From: an uncultured Pelagibacteraceae bacterium
Lineage (GTDB): Bacteria > Pseudomonadota > Alphaproteobacteria > Pelagibacterales > Pelagibacteraceae
Direction: 5' to 3'
Assembly (NCBI GenBank): GCA_902607585.1
Contig: CACLKP010000004.1
Coordinates: 1-53,208, forward strand
DNA length: 53,208 nucleotides
The notes below the pieces were generated by a model. It ran no database searches. It was given only the letters and a program-made list of their open reading frames with translations, and was not told the DNA's origin. Made by a program: the position numbers and the translations under genes. Below are positions 43,091 through 52,037 of the stretch, one piece after another; within the stretch, counting starts at the first letter, position 1, and each line of letters opens with the position of its first letter.

Positions 43091-45316
43091 ATGAAGAATT
43101 TGATTAAACTTAATATAATTTTGTTAGCGTCTTTTATCATTTTTTCATCAAAATCTGTTGCTGCTGAACGTATTTTACCATTACCTAAGCCTAAAGTTGA
43201 CCAAGAAACAAAAATTAAGACTGCAGAAAAAAAGTTTATCTATCCTGAAAAAAAACCAACAGTAAAAAAAGAAAAAATTAAAATTACAGAAAGTCAAGAA
43301 GTTTCTATAATAAATGAAAAATTAGAAGAAGATGTTTTTATTTATCCTGAAAAAAAACCAATCGTATTTCATAAAAAAGTTGATAAAGCAGTTGCTAAGT
43401 CAGCAATTCTATCGAGTAGCGATTTCAAAATAGCCAAGGCTTCTTTTAAAGCAGTTAAAAAAAAGAAATGGCAAACCGCCATAAAACTTTCAAAAAAAGC
43501 CAAAGATAAAATGGTATTTAAAACGGTGAATTGGCTTTATTTAATACGACCAAATAATTCAGCCTCTTTCTACGATTATTTAACTTTTATTAATAACAAT
43601 CCTAATTATCCAAGAATAAATAGACTTAGATACCTTGCTGAACACAAAATGTATCTAAAAACTGTATCGCCTAAAGTTATAAAGAAATGGTTTAATGGTA
43701 AAGAACCTCTAAGTGAATATGGAAAAATTAAACTTGGAGAAATTTATATTATGGACGGTAACGTTGAAGAAGGTTCAAGATTAATAAAAGAAGGATGGAT
43801 AAAAGCTAAACTTTCAAAAAATGATTTGAAATATTTAAGAAAAAAATACAAAAAAATAATTACCGTATCGGATAACATTAAAAGGGCTGATTGGCATGCC
43901 TGGGAAGGTAAACATTGGGATGTACAGAGAATGTTAAGATATTTACCAAAAGATGAAACAGCTTTATATACGGCAAGACAATTGCTAATGAGTAGGTCTT
44001 ATGGTGTTGATAGTGCTATAGCAAAAGTTCCGGCAAAATATAAAAATGATATTGGTTTAAAATATGACAGGCTTAAATGGCGAAGAAAAAGAGGAAGATT
44101 AGATCCATCCCTTGAAATTTTATTTACTGTACCAAGAGATCCGGTAAAATTAGTTAGACCTGATCTTTGGTGGAAAGAGAGAGGTATATTAACAAGATCA
44201 TTAATTTATAAAAAAAAGTATGCTAAAGCATATAAGGTTTCAAGTAATCACTCTATGACAACAGGATCAGAATACGCTGAAGCTGAATGGCTTTCGGGGT
44301 GGATAGCTCTTACTTTTTTAGATGATGCAAATATGGCCTTACAACATTTTAAAAATTTTTATGGCAATGTTGGTTATCCCATAAGTTTGTCTCGTGGAGC
44401 TTACTGGATAGGACGTACTTACAAAGAAATAAAAAATAAACAAAAATCTGAAGAATGGCTTAATGAAGCCGCAAAATACTTAAATACTTATTATGGACAA
44501 CTTGCTTTTGTCGAAATTAACGGAGGAGAAAAATTTGCGCTGCAAGAACAACAAAAAGTTGATGAAAAATATAAAAAAGAATTTAAAAAAAATCCTCTAG
44601 TAAAAAATATAAAATTGCTTAAAGAATTGGACAAAGCTGAATATTCTAAACATTTTCTTAAGCACTTGGCTTCTTTAAATATAGAAAAAGGAAGTGAAAT
44701 ACTTGCTGGTGAACTTGCCATTAATATAGGTAGATATGATTTTGCGATTCAAATAGCCAAACAAGCATCATATGAAAAAAGATTTCATAATGAAATAAAC
44801 TATCCAGTTATCCAAACTCCTAAAATAGTAAACCAAAAAACAATGCCAAGTATGGAACTTGTTTTATCTGTAATAAGACAAGAAAGTGAATTTGATGCAG
44901 ATGCTACTAGTTATGTTGGAGCAAGAGGTTTAATGCAGTTGATGACTTACACAGCTAAGCTTGTTGCTAAACAAGCAAAACTTGCATATTCAAAAAATAA
45001 ACTCAAAAATCCTGATTATAATATTAAATTAGGTTCTTACTATTTAGCAGGATTATTAGAAGATTATGAAGGATCCTATCCTTTTGCATTAGCTGCATAT
45101 AATGCTGGACCTAAAAGAGTAAAATATTGGAAAAAAATTAACGGAAACCCTCAAAAAGGAGATATTAATTATGTAGATTGGGTTGAGCTAATTAAGTTTA
45201 AAGAGACAAGAAATTATGTTCAACGTGTTTTAGAAAACGTAAATGTTTATAAATATCTGCTAACTGGTAAACCTATTAACATTCATAATTTCTTTGAGGA
45301 TAAACCTCACTTTTGA
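43091..45316 (+). CDS. slt: Soluble lytic murein transglycosylase
   Basis: Periplasmic enzyme that cleaves peptidoglycan from strand ends. The 741-residue precursor has a signal peptide (about residues 1-25), then a proline/lysine-rich linker with the sequence FIYPEKKP repeated twice (near residues 50 and 85), a superhelical U/L domain, and the C-terminal SLT domain VIRQESEFDADATSYVGARGLMQ with catalytic Glu598 and ALAAYNAGPKRVKYW. Divergent dapA-slt is a conserved alphaproteobacterial pair. It ends 2 bp before tRNA-Ser(GCU). Confidence 0.94.
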   Translation: MKNLIKLNIILLASFIIFSSKSVAAERILPLPKPKVDQETKIKTAEKKFIYPEKKPTVKKEKIKITESQEVSIINEKLEEDVFIYPEKKPIVFHKKVDKAVAKSAILSSSDFKIAKASFKAVKKKKWQTAIKLSKKAKDKMVFKTVNWLYLIRPNNSASFYDYLTFINNNPNYPRINRLRYLAEHKMYLKTVSPKVIKKWFNGKEPLSEYGKIKLGEIYIMDGNVEEGSRLIKEGWIKAKLSKNDLKYLRKKYKKIITVSDNIKRADWHAWEGKHWDVQRMLRYLPKDETALYTARQLLMSRSYGVDSAIAKVPAKYKNDIGLKYDRLKWRRKRGRLDPSLEILFTVPRDPVKLVRPDLWWKERGILTRSLIYKKKYAKAYKVSSNHSMTTGSEYAEAEWLSGWIALTFLDDANMALQHFKNFYGNVGYPISLSRGAYWIGRTYKEIKNKQKSEEWLNEAAKYLNTYYGQLAFVEINGGEKFALQEQQKVDEKYKKEFKKNPLVKNIKLLKELDKAEYSKHFLKHLASLNIEKGSEILAGELAINIGRYDFAIQIAKQASYEKRFHNEINYPVIQTPKIVNQKTMPSMELVLSVIRQESEFDADATSYVGARGLMQLMTYTAKLVAKQAKLAYSKNKLKNPDYNIKLGSYYLAGLLEDYEGSYPFALAAYNAGPKRVKYWKKINGNPQKGDINYVDWVELIKFKETRNYVQRVLENVNVYKYLLTGKPINIHNFFEDKPHF

Positions 45317-45318
45317 AA

Positions 45319-45410
45319 TGGCGGAGAGAGAGAGATTCGAACTCTCGGTACATGTTTCCACGTACGGTCATTTAGCAAACGACTGGTTTAAACCACTCAC
45401 CCACCTCTCC
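45319..45410 (-). tRNA. tRNA-Ser (GCU)
   Basis: A 92-nt class II tRNA on the minus strand. The acceptor GGAGAGG pairs with TCTCTCC, the anticodon loop TTGCTAA gives GCT, a long variable arm is present, the T-arm holds GAGTTCGAATCTC, and CCA is encoded (45319-45321). The short (AG)n run at 45324-45333 belongs to its acceptor and T-arm. Confidence 0.95.
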
Positions 45411-45481
45411 TAGACACATATTTACATTTATTTTAATTGGTTTTCAATAACTTGAGCAGCTACACAACCACTACATTATTA

Positions 45482-46966
45482 TTATTTAGTAGTTTTTCGT
45501 GAGACTGGATTAATAAATTTAAAATTTAGTGCTTTTTTATTGATAAAACGATTGTATAAATTTGTGCTAAAAACAATTCTTAATATTCTTTTTAAAAAAG
45601 TAATTAGTTGATGTGTCCGTAAAGAGAATAAAAGTTTTAAAAATCTAAATTTTGTAAGATAAAATTTTATGAAACCCCATGTTTGTAATCTAGCAATATC
45701 TTTTGCAGAACATTCCGCCCAATCTGCTGAAAATTGTTCCATAGAAAAACTTTTCCAATCAATATTTTTATCTTTCCCATATAAGCTAATCCACATATCA
45801 TACAATTCAGTTCCCGGAAGTGGTGTTGCTTTAGTAAAATTTGCTCTATCTAAATTTAAAGAACAAGCAAAATCAATTGTTTCTTTAATTTCTTTTTTTG
45901 TTTCTGTGGGAAACCCTACAATAAAAAAACCAACGGCTTGGATACCTGCCTTTTTAACTTCATTTACAACATTTCTGACTAAATCTTTATTCAATCTTTT
46001 TTTAATCATATCTAATATTCTTTGATTTGCTGATTCAATACCTAAAGACATTTGATAACATCCAGATTTTTTCATCAATCTAAGCATTTCAGGATCCAAT
46101 TTGTCAATTCTTACTCCATTTGGTAGACACCAATCTATTTTAATTTTTCTTTTAATTATTTCCTCACATACTGCAATCACATGTTTTCTTTTTAGCGTAA
46201 AATTATCATCTTCTATTTGAATTTCTTTTACACCATATTTTTTAATTAACATTTCTATTCCATCAACAACTTTAATAGGATCTCTATATCTCATTCTTTT
46301 TCCAGCCGTTATTGGAGCGCTGCAATAAATACAGCTATAGGGACAACCGCGTGTAGTAATTATTGGTGCTAAAGGTAAAGATTTATATATCATGCCATGT
46401 GGCATTTTTTTAGGATAAGAAGCTGGATCAATACTATCCCAGTCTGGCTCTCCGAAGTCATCAATATCGATTTGAAAATCTCTTGCTTGATCTCCAATTT
46501 TTGTTGTGTACATTTTTTTTGTCTCGATTAAATTCTTTACATTTGCATTTGATCTTTTAGGTTTTCCATCTTTCCAATAAACCAAACCCTCTACTGAACT
46601 TGGATCTAAACCTGAAGCAAGTTGACTCATAGTTCTTTCCCCTTCGCCAATGGCAGCATAGTCTGCTTGTGAATCTATCAAACTCTGCTCAGGGTCGCAT
46701 ATGATGTGAGCTCCACCTATAATAGTTTTTAAACCATATGATTTAGCTCTCTCTATATCTTTGCAAGCTTCGGGAAAATAAGTTGACATGGCAGTTACAC
46801 CAACCAATTCCCAATCCTCTGGATTGTATTTTATCTCCTCGCGTGTACCATCCAATATTTTAACCTTATGACCCTGTTTTTTTAAGCTTGAGGACAAATA
46901 TCCCAAGCCTAAATGTGGAGCCACTATTGTTGCATCGTACTTTGGGCTTATAAGTAATATGTTCAT
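45482..46966 (-). CDS. B12-binding-domain radical SAM protein (second)
   Basis: A 494-residue radical SAM enzyme with a cobalamin-type N-terminal domain (about residues 1-130: ILLISPKYDATIVAPHLGLGYL and TIIGGAHIICDP). The cluster motif is RGCPYSCIYC (Cys208, Cys212, Cys215), then KEIQIEDDNFTLKRK and MSLGIESANQRIL. The N-terminal HLGLGYLSSSLKK resembles BchE-like and hopanoid-type members. No DxHxxG motif is visible. It is the last gene of the glycan operon, 77 bp after the 89-residue membrane protein, and 71 bp from tRNA-Ser(GCU). The reaction cannot be predicted. Confidence 0.85.
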   Translation of the reverse strand: MNILLISPKYDATIVAPHLGLGYLSSSLKKQGHKVKILDGTREEIKYNPEDWELVGVTAMSTYFPEACKDIERAKSYGLKTIIGGAHIICDPEQSLIDSQADYAAIGEGERTMSQLASGLDPSSVEGLVYWKDGKPKRSNANVKNLIETKKMYTTKIGDQARDFQIDIDDFGEPDWDSIDPASYPKKMPHGMIYKSLPLAPIITTRGCPYSCIYCSAPITAGKRMRYRDPIKVVDGIEMLIKKYGVKEIQIEDDNFTLKRKHVIAVCEEIIKRKIKIDWCLPNGVRIDKLDPEMLRLMKKSGCYQMSLGIESANQRILDMIKKRLNKDLVRNVVNEVKKAGIQAVGFFIVGFPTETKKEIKETIDFACSLNLDRANFTKATPLPGTELYDMWISLYGKDKNIDWKSFSMEQFSADWAECSAKDIARLQTWGFIKFYLTKFRFLKLLFSLRTHQLITFLKRILRIVFSTNLYNRFINKKALNFKFINPVSRKTTK

Positions 46967-47043
46967 TTTTTATCTAAAAAAATATATATAGTTTAAAGAA
47001 TTATTATAACAAAAAAAACCTGTATTAACCATAATAATAAGAA

Positions 47044-47313
47044 TTATTCATTTTCGCTATCTTTAAGTTCTTTTTGAATTTTTTTTATAAATTCATTTAA
47101 AAGTTTTGCATCTTTTGGGTCTAGATAAACATCTTTATTGATAGCAATTCTCATTTCATCTTTTGCTTTCTGTTTAATAGACTCTATATTTTGTTTGGAC
47201 AATATATTTATTAAATTTCTTTCATAAAGTTTCAATTTGGAGCCAATTGTAAATTCAAATAGTAAAAATACACCAACCAAAATTATTGCAAACTTATATA
47301 AAAAGATTTTCAT
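47044..47313 (-). CDS. 89-residue single-span membrane protein with FEFTIG motif (copy B)
   Basis: A small membrane protein (hydrophobic segment about residues 4-20, FEFTIG at 19-24, then a charged helical domain to residue 89). It is ungapped-alignable with the protein at 29468-29737 and identical in length, while most of the charged domain has diverged. Its ATG overlaps the GT-C stop in the usual ATGA pattern (47310-47313), so it is translationally coupled to the GT-C gene just upstream. Not a known family to me. Coupling suggests it works with the GT-C enzyme at the inner membrane. Confidence 0.78.
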   Translation of the reverse strand: MKIFLYKFAIILVGVFLLFEFTIGSKLKLYERNLINILSKQNIESIKQKAKDEMRIAINKDVYLDPKDAKLLNEFIKKIQKELKDSENE

Positions 47314-48965
47314 ATCTTACTACTGCTTTTATAGATTGTTGTAACCAAAATATCATCAATAAATAATTCGTAATATACCTCAAAATTTCCAGGAATTTTT
47401 TTTAATTTGTTTTTATCTCCCCATAAAAATATGTTGTTATTTATGATGTAATCACTGCTTTTTAAATCTTTAGAATATCTTATTCGCTTTTTTTGCTTCT
47501 CAGTCAATATATTAAAATTATGCGCTAAAGAAGTAACACTAATTGCAGAAACAGCTATAATTTGTTTATCATCATCATTAAGTATTTTTTCTAAAACAAA
47601 TCTATTACTCAATCCCCAATAATCAACTTCGAAATTATTATGTGGTTTGTCCCCAGCAAAAAAATTGAAGTAATTATTTTGAAAAGGATGATTTTTATAT
47701 ATCCAAAAAAAATTGGAAATTATAAAAATTGATATAATAAGATTGAGAATCCTTTTAATATTTTGTGCCTTTATTAAATGCAACCTAAGATAAATAATTC
47801 TTAAAGCATTTAACCCTATTAATACAATAAAAGGATAAATAAAATATAAATGTCTCCATCCAGTATAAAGAGTTGATTTAAAAACTATTGTTAAAAAAAT
47901 AGGAGCAAAAACCAATATTACAAATATTAAATCTTGAAATTCAGAGAATCCTCTCCATAAATCATTTAAGTCAACCTTACTTTCTATTTTAATCAATCTA
48001 CAAAATATTCTACGAATTGATAATAAAAAGCCATAAACAAAAAGAATGATGATTAATAAGGGTGTAGTAATACAAATCCAGAGTGGAATATAATGCCAGT
48101 GGTTGACCTGTGCGGGAACAAAACTGCCGAGGTAAAAATTAAACTGGTCATGGTCATAATTCCAAAAAATTGTCATTGAGTTAGTAAAATTGTTAATGGG
48201 ATTTTCCCATAATGAAGGCCAAAAAAGTATAGTAAAAAAAATTAAAGATAAAAATAGTGTTATGACTGAATTTGTAATTTTAAAATTATAGTCTTTTCTC
48301 AAAGATTTTATCCACAAAAAGTATAAAACTAAAATGGTTAAGATAATGCCCCGAACACTTACACCAATGCAAAGAGCCGAAACAAAAGACAGCATAATCG
48401 AATTAAATTTATTGGGTTTTTCTAAAAAAATTATTGCAAAAAAAGTATTTATTATAAAAAAATACATAAAAATTATATCTTTACTGTTATAAAAACTCTC
48501 AGCAAAAATTCTTGGTGAAGAAACAAGAAATAGAGTGCCTAATAATGCTAATTTCCAGGAATTGAATCTCTTTAATGCAATAGAGTAAAAAAAAATACTA
48601 CCAATAAAAGATGCTATAAAAATTAAGTAATGTTTGAAAAAAGATTGTGATCTAGTATCTGAAAGACCGACAACTTTTTCTAACCATAAGGCTGGCAATT
48701 CAAATACAACACCATATTGAGGCCACATAATTTCAACCTCATTTTTTAAAGCATCACTGGACTGTAAAAAAATATTAGAAAGAAAATTTGCGATATAATC
48801 TAATCTATTTTGTGCAATAATCCTTTGATAGTCTTCATCAAAAGGTATTCCATAATCATTAACAACTACATTACCTATAATAAAATAAATTACAAAAAAA
48901 AATAGTATTATAACTTTTTTATCCAATAAATTTCTATTAATAATATTTTTGTTTGAAAGCATCAC
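47310..48965 (-). CDS. GT-C-type membrane glycosyltransferase (paralogue)
   Basis: A 551-residue polytopic membrane protein, paralogous to the one at 27828-29465. The first loop has the acidic GIPFDEDYQRI, the second the shared SFYNSKDIIF motif (FYNxKD), and the tail NNFEVDYWGLSNRFVLEKI. About ten hydrophobic helices are visible. It overlaps the methyltransferase gene by 4 bp (48962-48965) and the small FEFTIG gene by 4 bp. In the GT-C family the sugar comes from a polyprenyl-phosphate carrier; the ALG5-like GT2 gene in the same operon could make that carrier sugar. The target is unknown. Confidence 0.78.
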   Translation of the reverse strand: MMLSNKNIINRNLLDKKVIILFFFVIYFIIGNVVVNDYGIPFDEDYQRIIAQNRLDYIANFLSNIFLQSSDALKNEVEIMWPQYGVVFELPALWLEKVVGLSDTRSQSFFKHYLIFIASFIGSIFFYSIALKRFNSWKLALLGTLFLVSSPRIFAESFYNSKDIIFMYFFIINTFFAIIFLEKPNKFNSIMLSFVSALCIGVSVRGIILTILVLYFLWIKSLRKDYNFKITNSVITLFLSLIFFTILFWPSLWENPINNFTNSMTIFWNYDHDQFNFYLGSFVPAQVNHWHYIPLWICITTPLLIIILFVYGFLLSIRRIFCRLIKIESKVDLNDLWRGFSEFQDLIFVILVFAPIFLTIVFKSTLYTGWRHLYFIYPFIVLIGLNALRIIYLRLHLIKAQNIKRILNLIISIFIISNFFWIYKNHPFQNNYFNFFAGDKPHNNFEVDYWGLSNRFVLEKILNDDDKQIIAVSAISVTSLAHNFNILTEKQKKRIRYSKDLKSSDYIINNNIFLWGDKNKLKKIPGNFEVYYELFIDDILVTTIYKSSSKI

Positions 48966-49645
48966 TTCGTTATGTGAACGTTATAAAAAAGATTCAAATC
49001 AATTAATTTAATTCTAAAGGGTAAAAAACTCTCTGTAATTTTTTTTTTATAATTATATCTAATAATATTAACTAAATTAAAAATTGAATTAATATGCTCT
49101 ATTGCATTAGAGTAATCATATTCAATAGCGGAAATTTTTAATTTTTTGTTAAATGAAAATATTTTATTCATCATTCTGCTAATTCGATAAACTAATCCTG
49201 GGTCAGCTGGCAAAGAAATTGATAAAACCCCATCCTTTTTAAGTATTTTCATAACATTTTTTATAAAAGGTTCGGGATCTAGTATGTGTTCAAGAGTATG
49301 AGATAATATTATTCGATCAAATGAATTTTGTTTAAATGGTATTTTTTTACCGTCATAATATTTATAAAAAATATTTTCTGACTTGATTTTTTTAATTGAT
49401 GATCTTTGTTTCGTTTTCTCCAAAATAAAATAAGTAAAATCTTTGTTTTTAATGTATGAAAAATGTGGCTCAGAACCAGCTCCAATCTCCAAAATTTTTT
49501 TAAATTTTTTATCAGGCAATTTAGACTCTAATTGCCTATGACAGTATCTCATAAGCATGCCGTGAAAACCTGTATAAAGATATTGTGAATATATTTTATT
49601 TATTTTTTGTGTTGTATATTTTCTATTTTTTAAATAATTAAACAT
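48962..49645 (-). CDS. Class I SAM methyltransferase (Methyltransf_11 type)
   Basis: A 227-residue SAM methyltransferase. Motif I is KKILEIGAGSEPHFSYI, followed by FDRIILSHTLEHILDPEPFI and KKDGVLSISLPADPG. The C-terminal part is lysine-rich and hydrophobic. It overlaps both neighbours (GT-C gene by 4 bp, next methyltransferase by 8 bp), so it is translated as part of the glycan operon. The acceptor could be a sugar or lipid carrier; undetermined. Confidence 0.82.
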   Translation of the reverse strand: MFNYLKNRKYTTQKINKIYSQYLYTGFHGMLMRYCHRQLESKLPDKKFKKILEIGAGSEPHFSYIKNKDFTYFILEKTKQRSSIKKIKSENIFYKYYDGKKIPFKQNSFDRIILSHTLEHILDPEPFIKNVMKILKKDGVLSISLPADPGLVYRISRMMNKIFSFNKKLKISAIEYDYSNAIEHINSIFNLVNIIRYNYKKKITESFLPFRIKLIDLNLFYNVHITK

Positions 49646-50285
49646 ATTTATTTAGAACAAAAGAACAAAATGCATGACCTGTATATTTAAAGAATCTTAA
49701 TCTTTCAATTTTAAAATCTTTAAAAAAAATTTTATATTCCTCAGGGTTTCTAATGTATTTACCCCTATCTAATTTACATAAAATTGTACTTACAAAGCTA
49801 TTGTGATCAATAAATGGTTCTGTTATTAAAACTTTTCCATCATTTTTTAAAACTCTATATGCCTCTTTCAAGCAATTTTTTCCTATATTATCATCTATAT
49901 GATGTAAAACACTATTAATCATAACTATATCAAATAATTCGTTTTTAAATTCTAGTTTACCAGCATCCATTTGCATAAATTTTCCTTTAGGTGAATTTTT
50001 TTTTGCTCTTTCAATATACTTTTCACTAATATCTATACCATAATAGTTATTATTGCTCATATCTATAATTGCTCTTGCAACATTTCCTGTTGAACAACCA
50101 ATATCTAAAATATTTTTGTTTTTATTATATAGGTACATTTGAAATTCATTTGTAAGAACATCATAATTATTCATTTTTTGTTGAACTTGAGTAAGGTATG
50201 AATTTTTAAGCAATAAGTGAATTATTAACTTTAACGGAAATATAAATATTTGAGTAGTAAAAAATTTTATTAGTATTTTTTTCAT
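49638..50285 (-). CDS. Class I SAM methyltransferase (second in operon)
   Basis: A 215-residue SAM methyltransferase. Motif I is NILDIGCSTGNVARAI, the acidic residue follows in YYGIDISEKYIERA, with DIVMINSVLHHIDD and LKNDGKVLITEPF downstream. The first about 35 residues contain a hydrophobic helix (FFTTQIFIFPLKLIIHLLL), which may anchor it to the membrane. It overlaps the next gene by 8 bp and follows the GT2 gene by 25 bp. The target is unknown; context implies a membrane-linked sugar. Confidence 0.82.
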   Translation of the reverse strand: MKKILIKFFTTQIFIFPLKLIIHLLLKNSYLTQVQQKMNNYDVLTNEFQMYLYNKNKNILDIGCSTGNVARAIIDMSNNNYYGIDISEKYIERAKKNSPKGKFMQMDAGKLEFKNELFDIVMINSVLHHIDDNIGKNCLKEAYRVLKNDGKVLITEPFIDHNSFVSTILCKLDRGKYIRNPEEYKIFFKDFKIERLRFFKYTGHAFCSFVLNKYV

Positions 50286-50310
50286 TTAAAATTTATTAAC
50301 GTAATTTATT

Positions 50311-51036
50311 TTAATATCTTAATTTAATAAAAATTAATTTAATTATCATTATTAATCCATCAAAAAATATATTAAGTCTACTTTGATCTCTATGAACCCA
50401 TTTAATGGGTAACTCAATAATTTTAATTAAATTTTTTTTTAGCAAAATTGCAATTTCAACATCATGAGAATATCCATTCTCCTTAAGCTTAGAAAATATT
50501 TTTTTAGCATAATTCTTATGATAAAGTTTAAAGCCACACTGGGTGTCTAAATTCAGATCAAACATTATGGATACAAAGTGTTTAAATACATTCCCTATGT
50601 AATATCTATGATTGCTATACTTTACATTAGATGACTTTAAAGTTCTGGAACCAAAATAACAATTCATATCATTTCTTATATAATTTAATTTTACCCATCT
50701 TTTAATCTCGCTAGGATTAGCAGAAAAATCAATATCACATGTAAGATTCCATTTTTTTCTAGCTTTTTGTATTCCTTTTTTTAGAGCATACCCTTTTCCC
50801 CTATTTCTTTCATAATGAATATATATAATTTTCTTTTTGTTAGCATTATTGACTGATTTAATAAATGTATTGATTAGTTCATGAGTTCTGTCTGTGCTTC
50901 CATCATTAACCAAAATGATTTCGATTTTAATTAATTTAAAGGTCTTGAATAATTTTTTTAATTTAATTAAGCTTTTTTTAAGTCTAGCTTCTTCATTATA
51001 AATTGGAAATATTATTGAAAGTTCTTTAATTATCAT
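50311..51036 (-). CDS. Family 2 glycosyltransferase, ALG5/polyprenyl-phosphate glucosyltransferase-like
   Basis: A 241-residue GT2 enzyme resembling dolichyl-phosphate beta-glucosyltransferase (ALG5). The Rossmann-like fold starts LSIIFPIYNEEARLKKSL, with IILVNDGSTDRTHEL, RNRGKGYALKKGIQKA and a DxD-type metal site in CDIDFSANPSEI. ALG5-like enzymes load glucose or mannose on polyprenyl phosphate. No multi-span C-terminal domain follows, only a terminal hydrophobic stretch. It is the first gene of the operon running to 45482. As maker of the donor for the GT-C enzyme downstream, it gives a coherent two-step pathway, by inference. Confidence 0.87.
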   Translation of the reverse strand: MIIKELSIIFPIYNEEARLKKSLIKLKKLFKTFKLIKIEIILVNDGSTDRTHELINTFIKSVNNANKKKIIYIHYERNRGKGYALKKGIQKARKKWNLTCDIDFSANPSEIKRWVKLNYIRNDMNCYFGSRTLKSSNVKYSNHRYYIGNVFKHFVSIMFDLNLDTQCGFKLYHKNYAKKIFSKLKENGYSHDVEIAILLKKNLIKIIELPIKWVHRDQSRLNIFFDGLIMIIKLIFIKLRY

Positions 51037-51103
51037 AATTAGTAGAATACAACTCTCTTTTATACTATTTCACTAAATATAAATAAAAAAGAAAAGATTA
51101 AAA

Positions 51104-51994
51104 ATGAAAAAAAATATTTTAAAGGGCTGTATATACACTGCGGCCGGATCATTTTGGTGGGGAGTAATAGGTGTATTTTACTTTAAATCAGTATCTTTTG
51201 CCGGTCCAATAGAGCTAGTTATTCATAGAACCATTTGGACTGCTTTTTTGCTTCTGATAACTACAGCACTTTACTCAAAATGGAACGCAGTAGTTTTTAT
51301 TTTAAGAGATTTAAAAAAAACTTTTCGTTTGCTAATTACTGGAATTTTAATTTTTGTTAATTGGTCAACATGGATATATGCAGTTGTAACAAACAAACTT
51401 ATTGATGCTAGTTTTGGCTATTATATAATGCCCATATTAAGTGTCCTTTTTGGAATTCTATTTTTAAAAGAACCATATAATAAACAAAAAATATTTTCTG
51501 TTTCATTAGTAATAATTTCAGTTGTGTATTTACTTATAAATTTTAATTCAGTGCCTTGGACTGGCCTAATAGTAGCATTTACTTGGAGCACATACTCCCT
51601 TTTAAGAAAAAAAATAAATGTTTCTCCTGACCTAGGTTTATTAATAGAAAGTTTATTTATGACTCCTATTGCGTTATTTGTTTTTTATTTAATTACATTG
51701 GATGGAAATAACTTTTTCTCACCCAACGACCTGCTTATTTCTTTCTGGTTATTTCTCGCTGGAGCCATGACTGTAATTCCATTATTTCTGTTTTTAAAAG
51801 GAGTTGAATTAGCTGGATTAGGAACTTCAGGTATGATCTTTTTTATCACTCCCACTTGCCAGTTTTTATTGGGTATTTTCTATTATGATGAATATTTTGA
51901 TTTTAATAAATTAATTGGATTTATAATTATTTGGATTGCTGTAGCAATTTATTTACATGATTTAACCAACGATAGCAGAGCAAAATTAGTATAA
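51104..51994 (+). CDS. rarD: EamA-family transporter RarD
   Basis: A 296-residue drug/metabolite transporter with about ten hydrophobic helices, of the RarD type (chloramphenicol-sensitive RarD). The N-terminus KGCIYTAAGSFWWGVIGVFY, followed by GPIELVIHRTIWTAFL, is characteristic, and ASFGYYIMPILSVLFGILFL starts the central helices. C-terminal GTSGMIFFITPTCQFLLG also matches. Substrate is unknown in most members. It lies between the divergent glycan operon and the sarcosine oxidase gene. Confidence 0.9.
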   Translation: MKKNILKGCIYTAAGSFWWGVIGVFYFKSVSFAGPIELVIHRTIWTAFLLLITTALYSKWNAVVFILRDLKKTFRLLITGILIFVNWSTWIYAVVTNKLIDASFGYYIMPILSVLFGILFLKEPYNKQKIFSVSLVIISVVYLLINFNSVPWTGLIVAFTWSTYSLLRKKINVSPDLGLLIESLFMTPIALFVFYLITLDGNNFFSPNDLLISFWLFLAGAMTVIPLFLFLKGVELAGLGTSGMIFFITPTCQFLLGIFYYDEYFDFNKLIGFIIIWIAVAIYLHDLTNDSRAKLV

Positions 51995-52037
51995 TTTATG
52001 ACTTTTTTTATAATAAATACTAATTTAATTTATAGTA

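Noticed and set aside
45669-46025. Plus-strand ORF of 118 codons opposite the radical SAM gene
   Set aside because: Antisense shadow with no domain; the opposite frame carries conserved motifs throughout.
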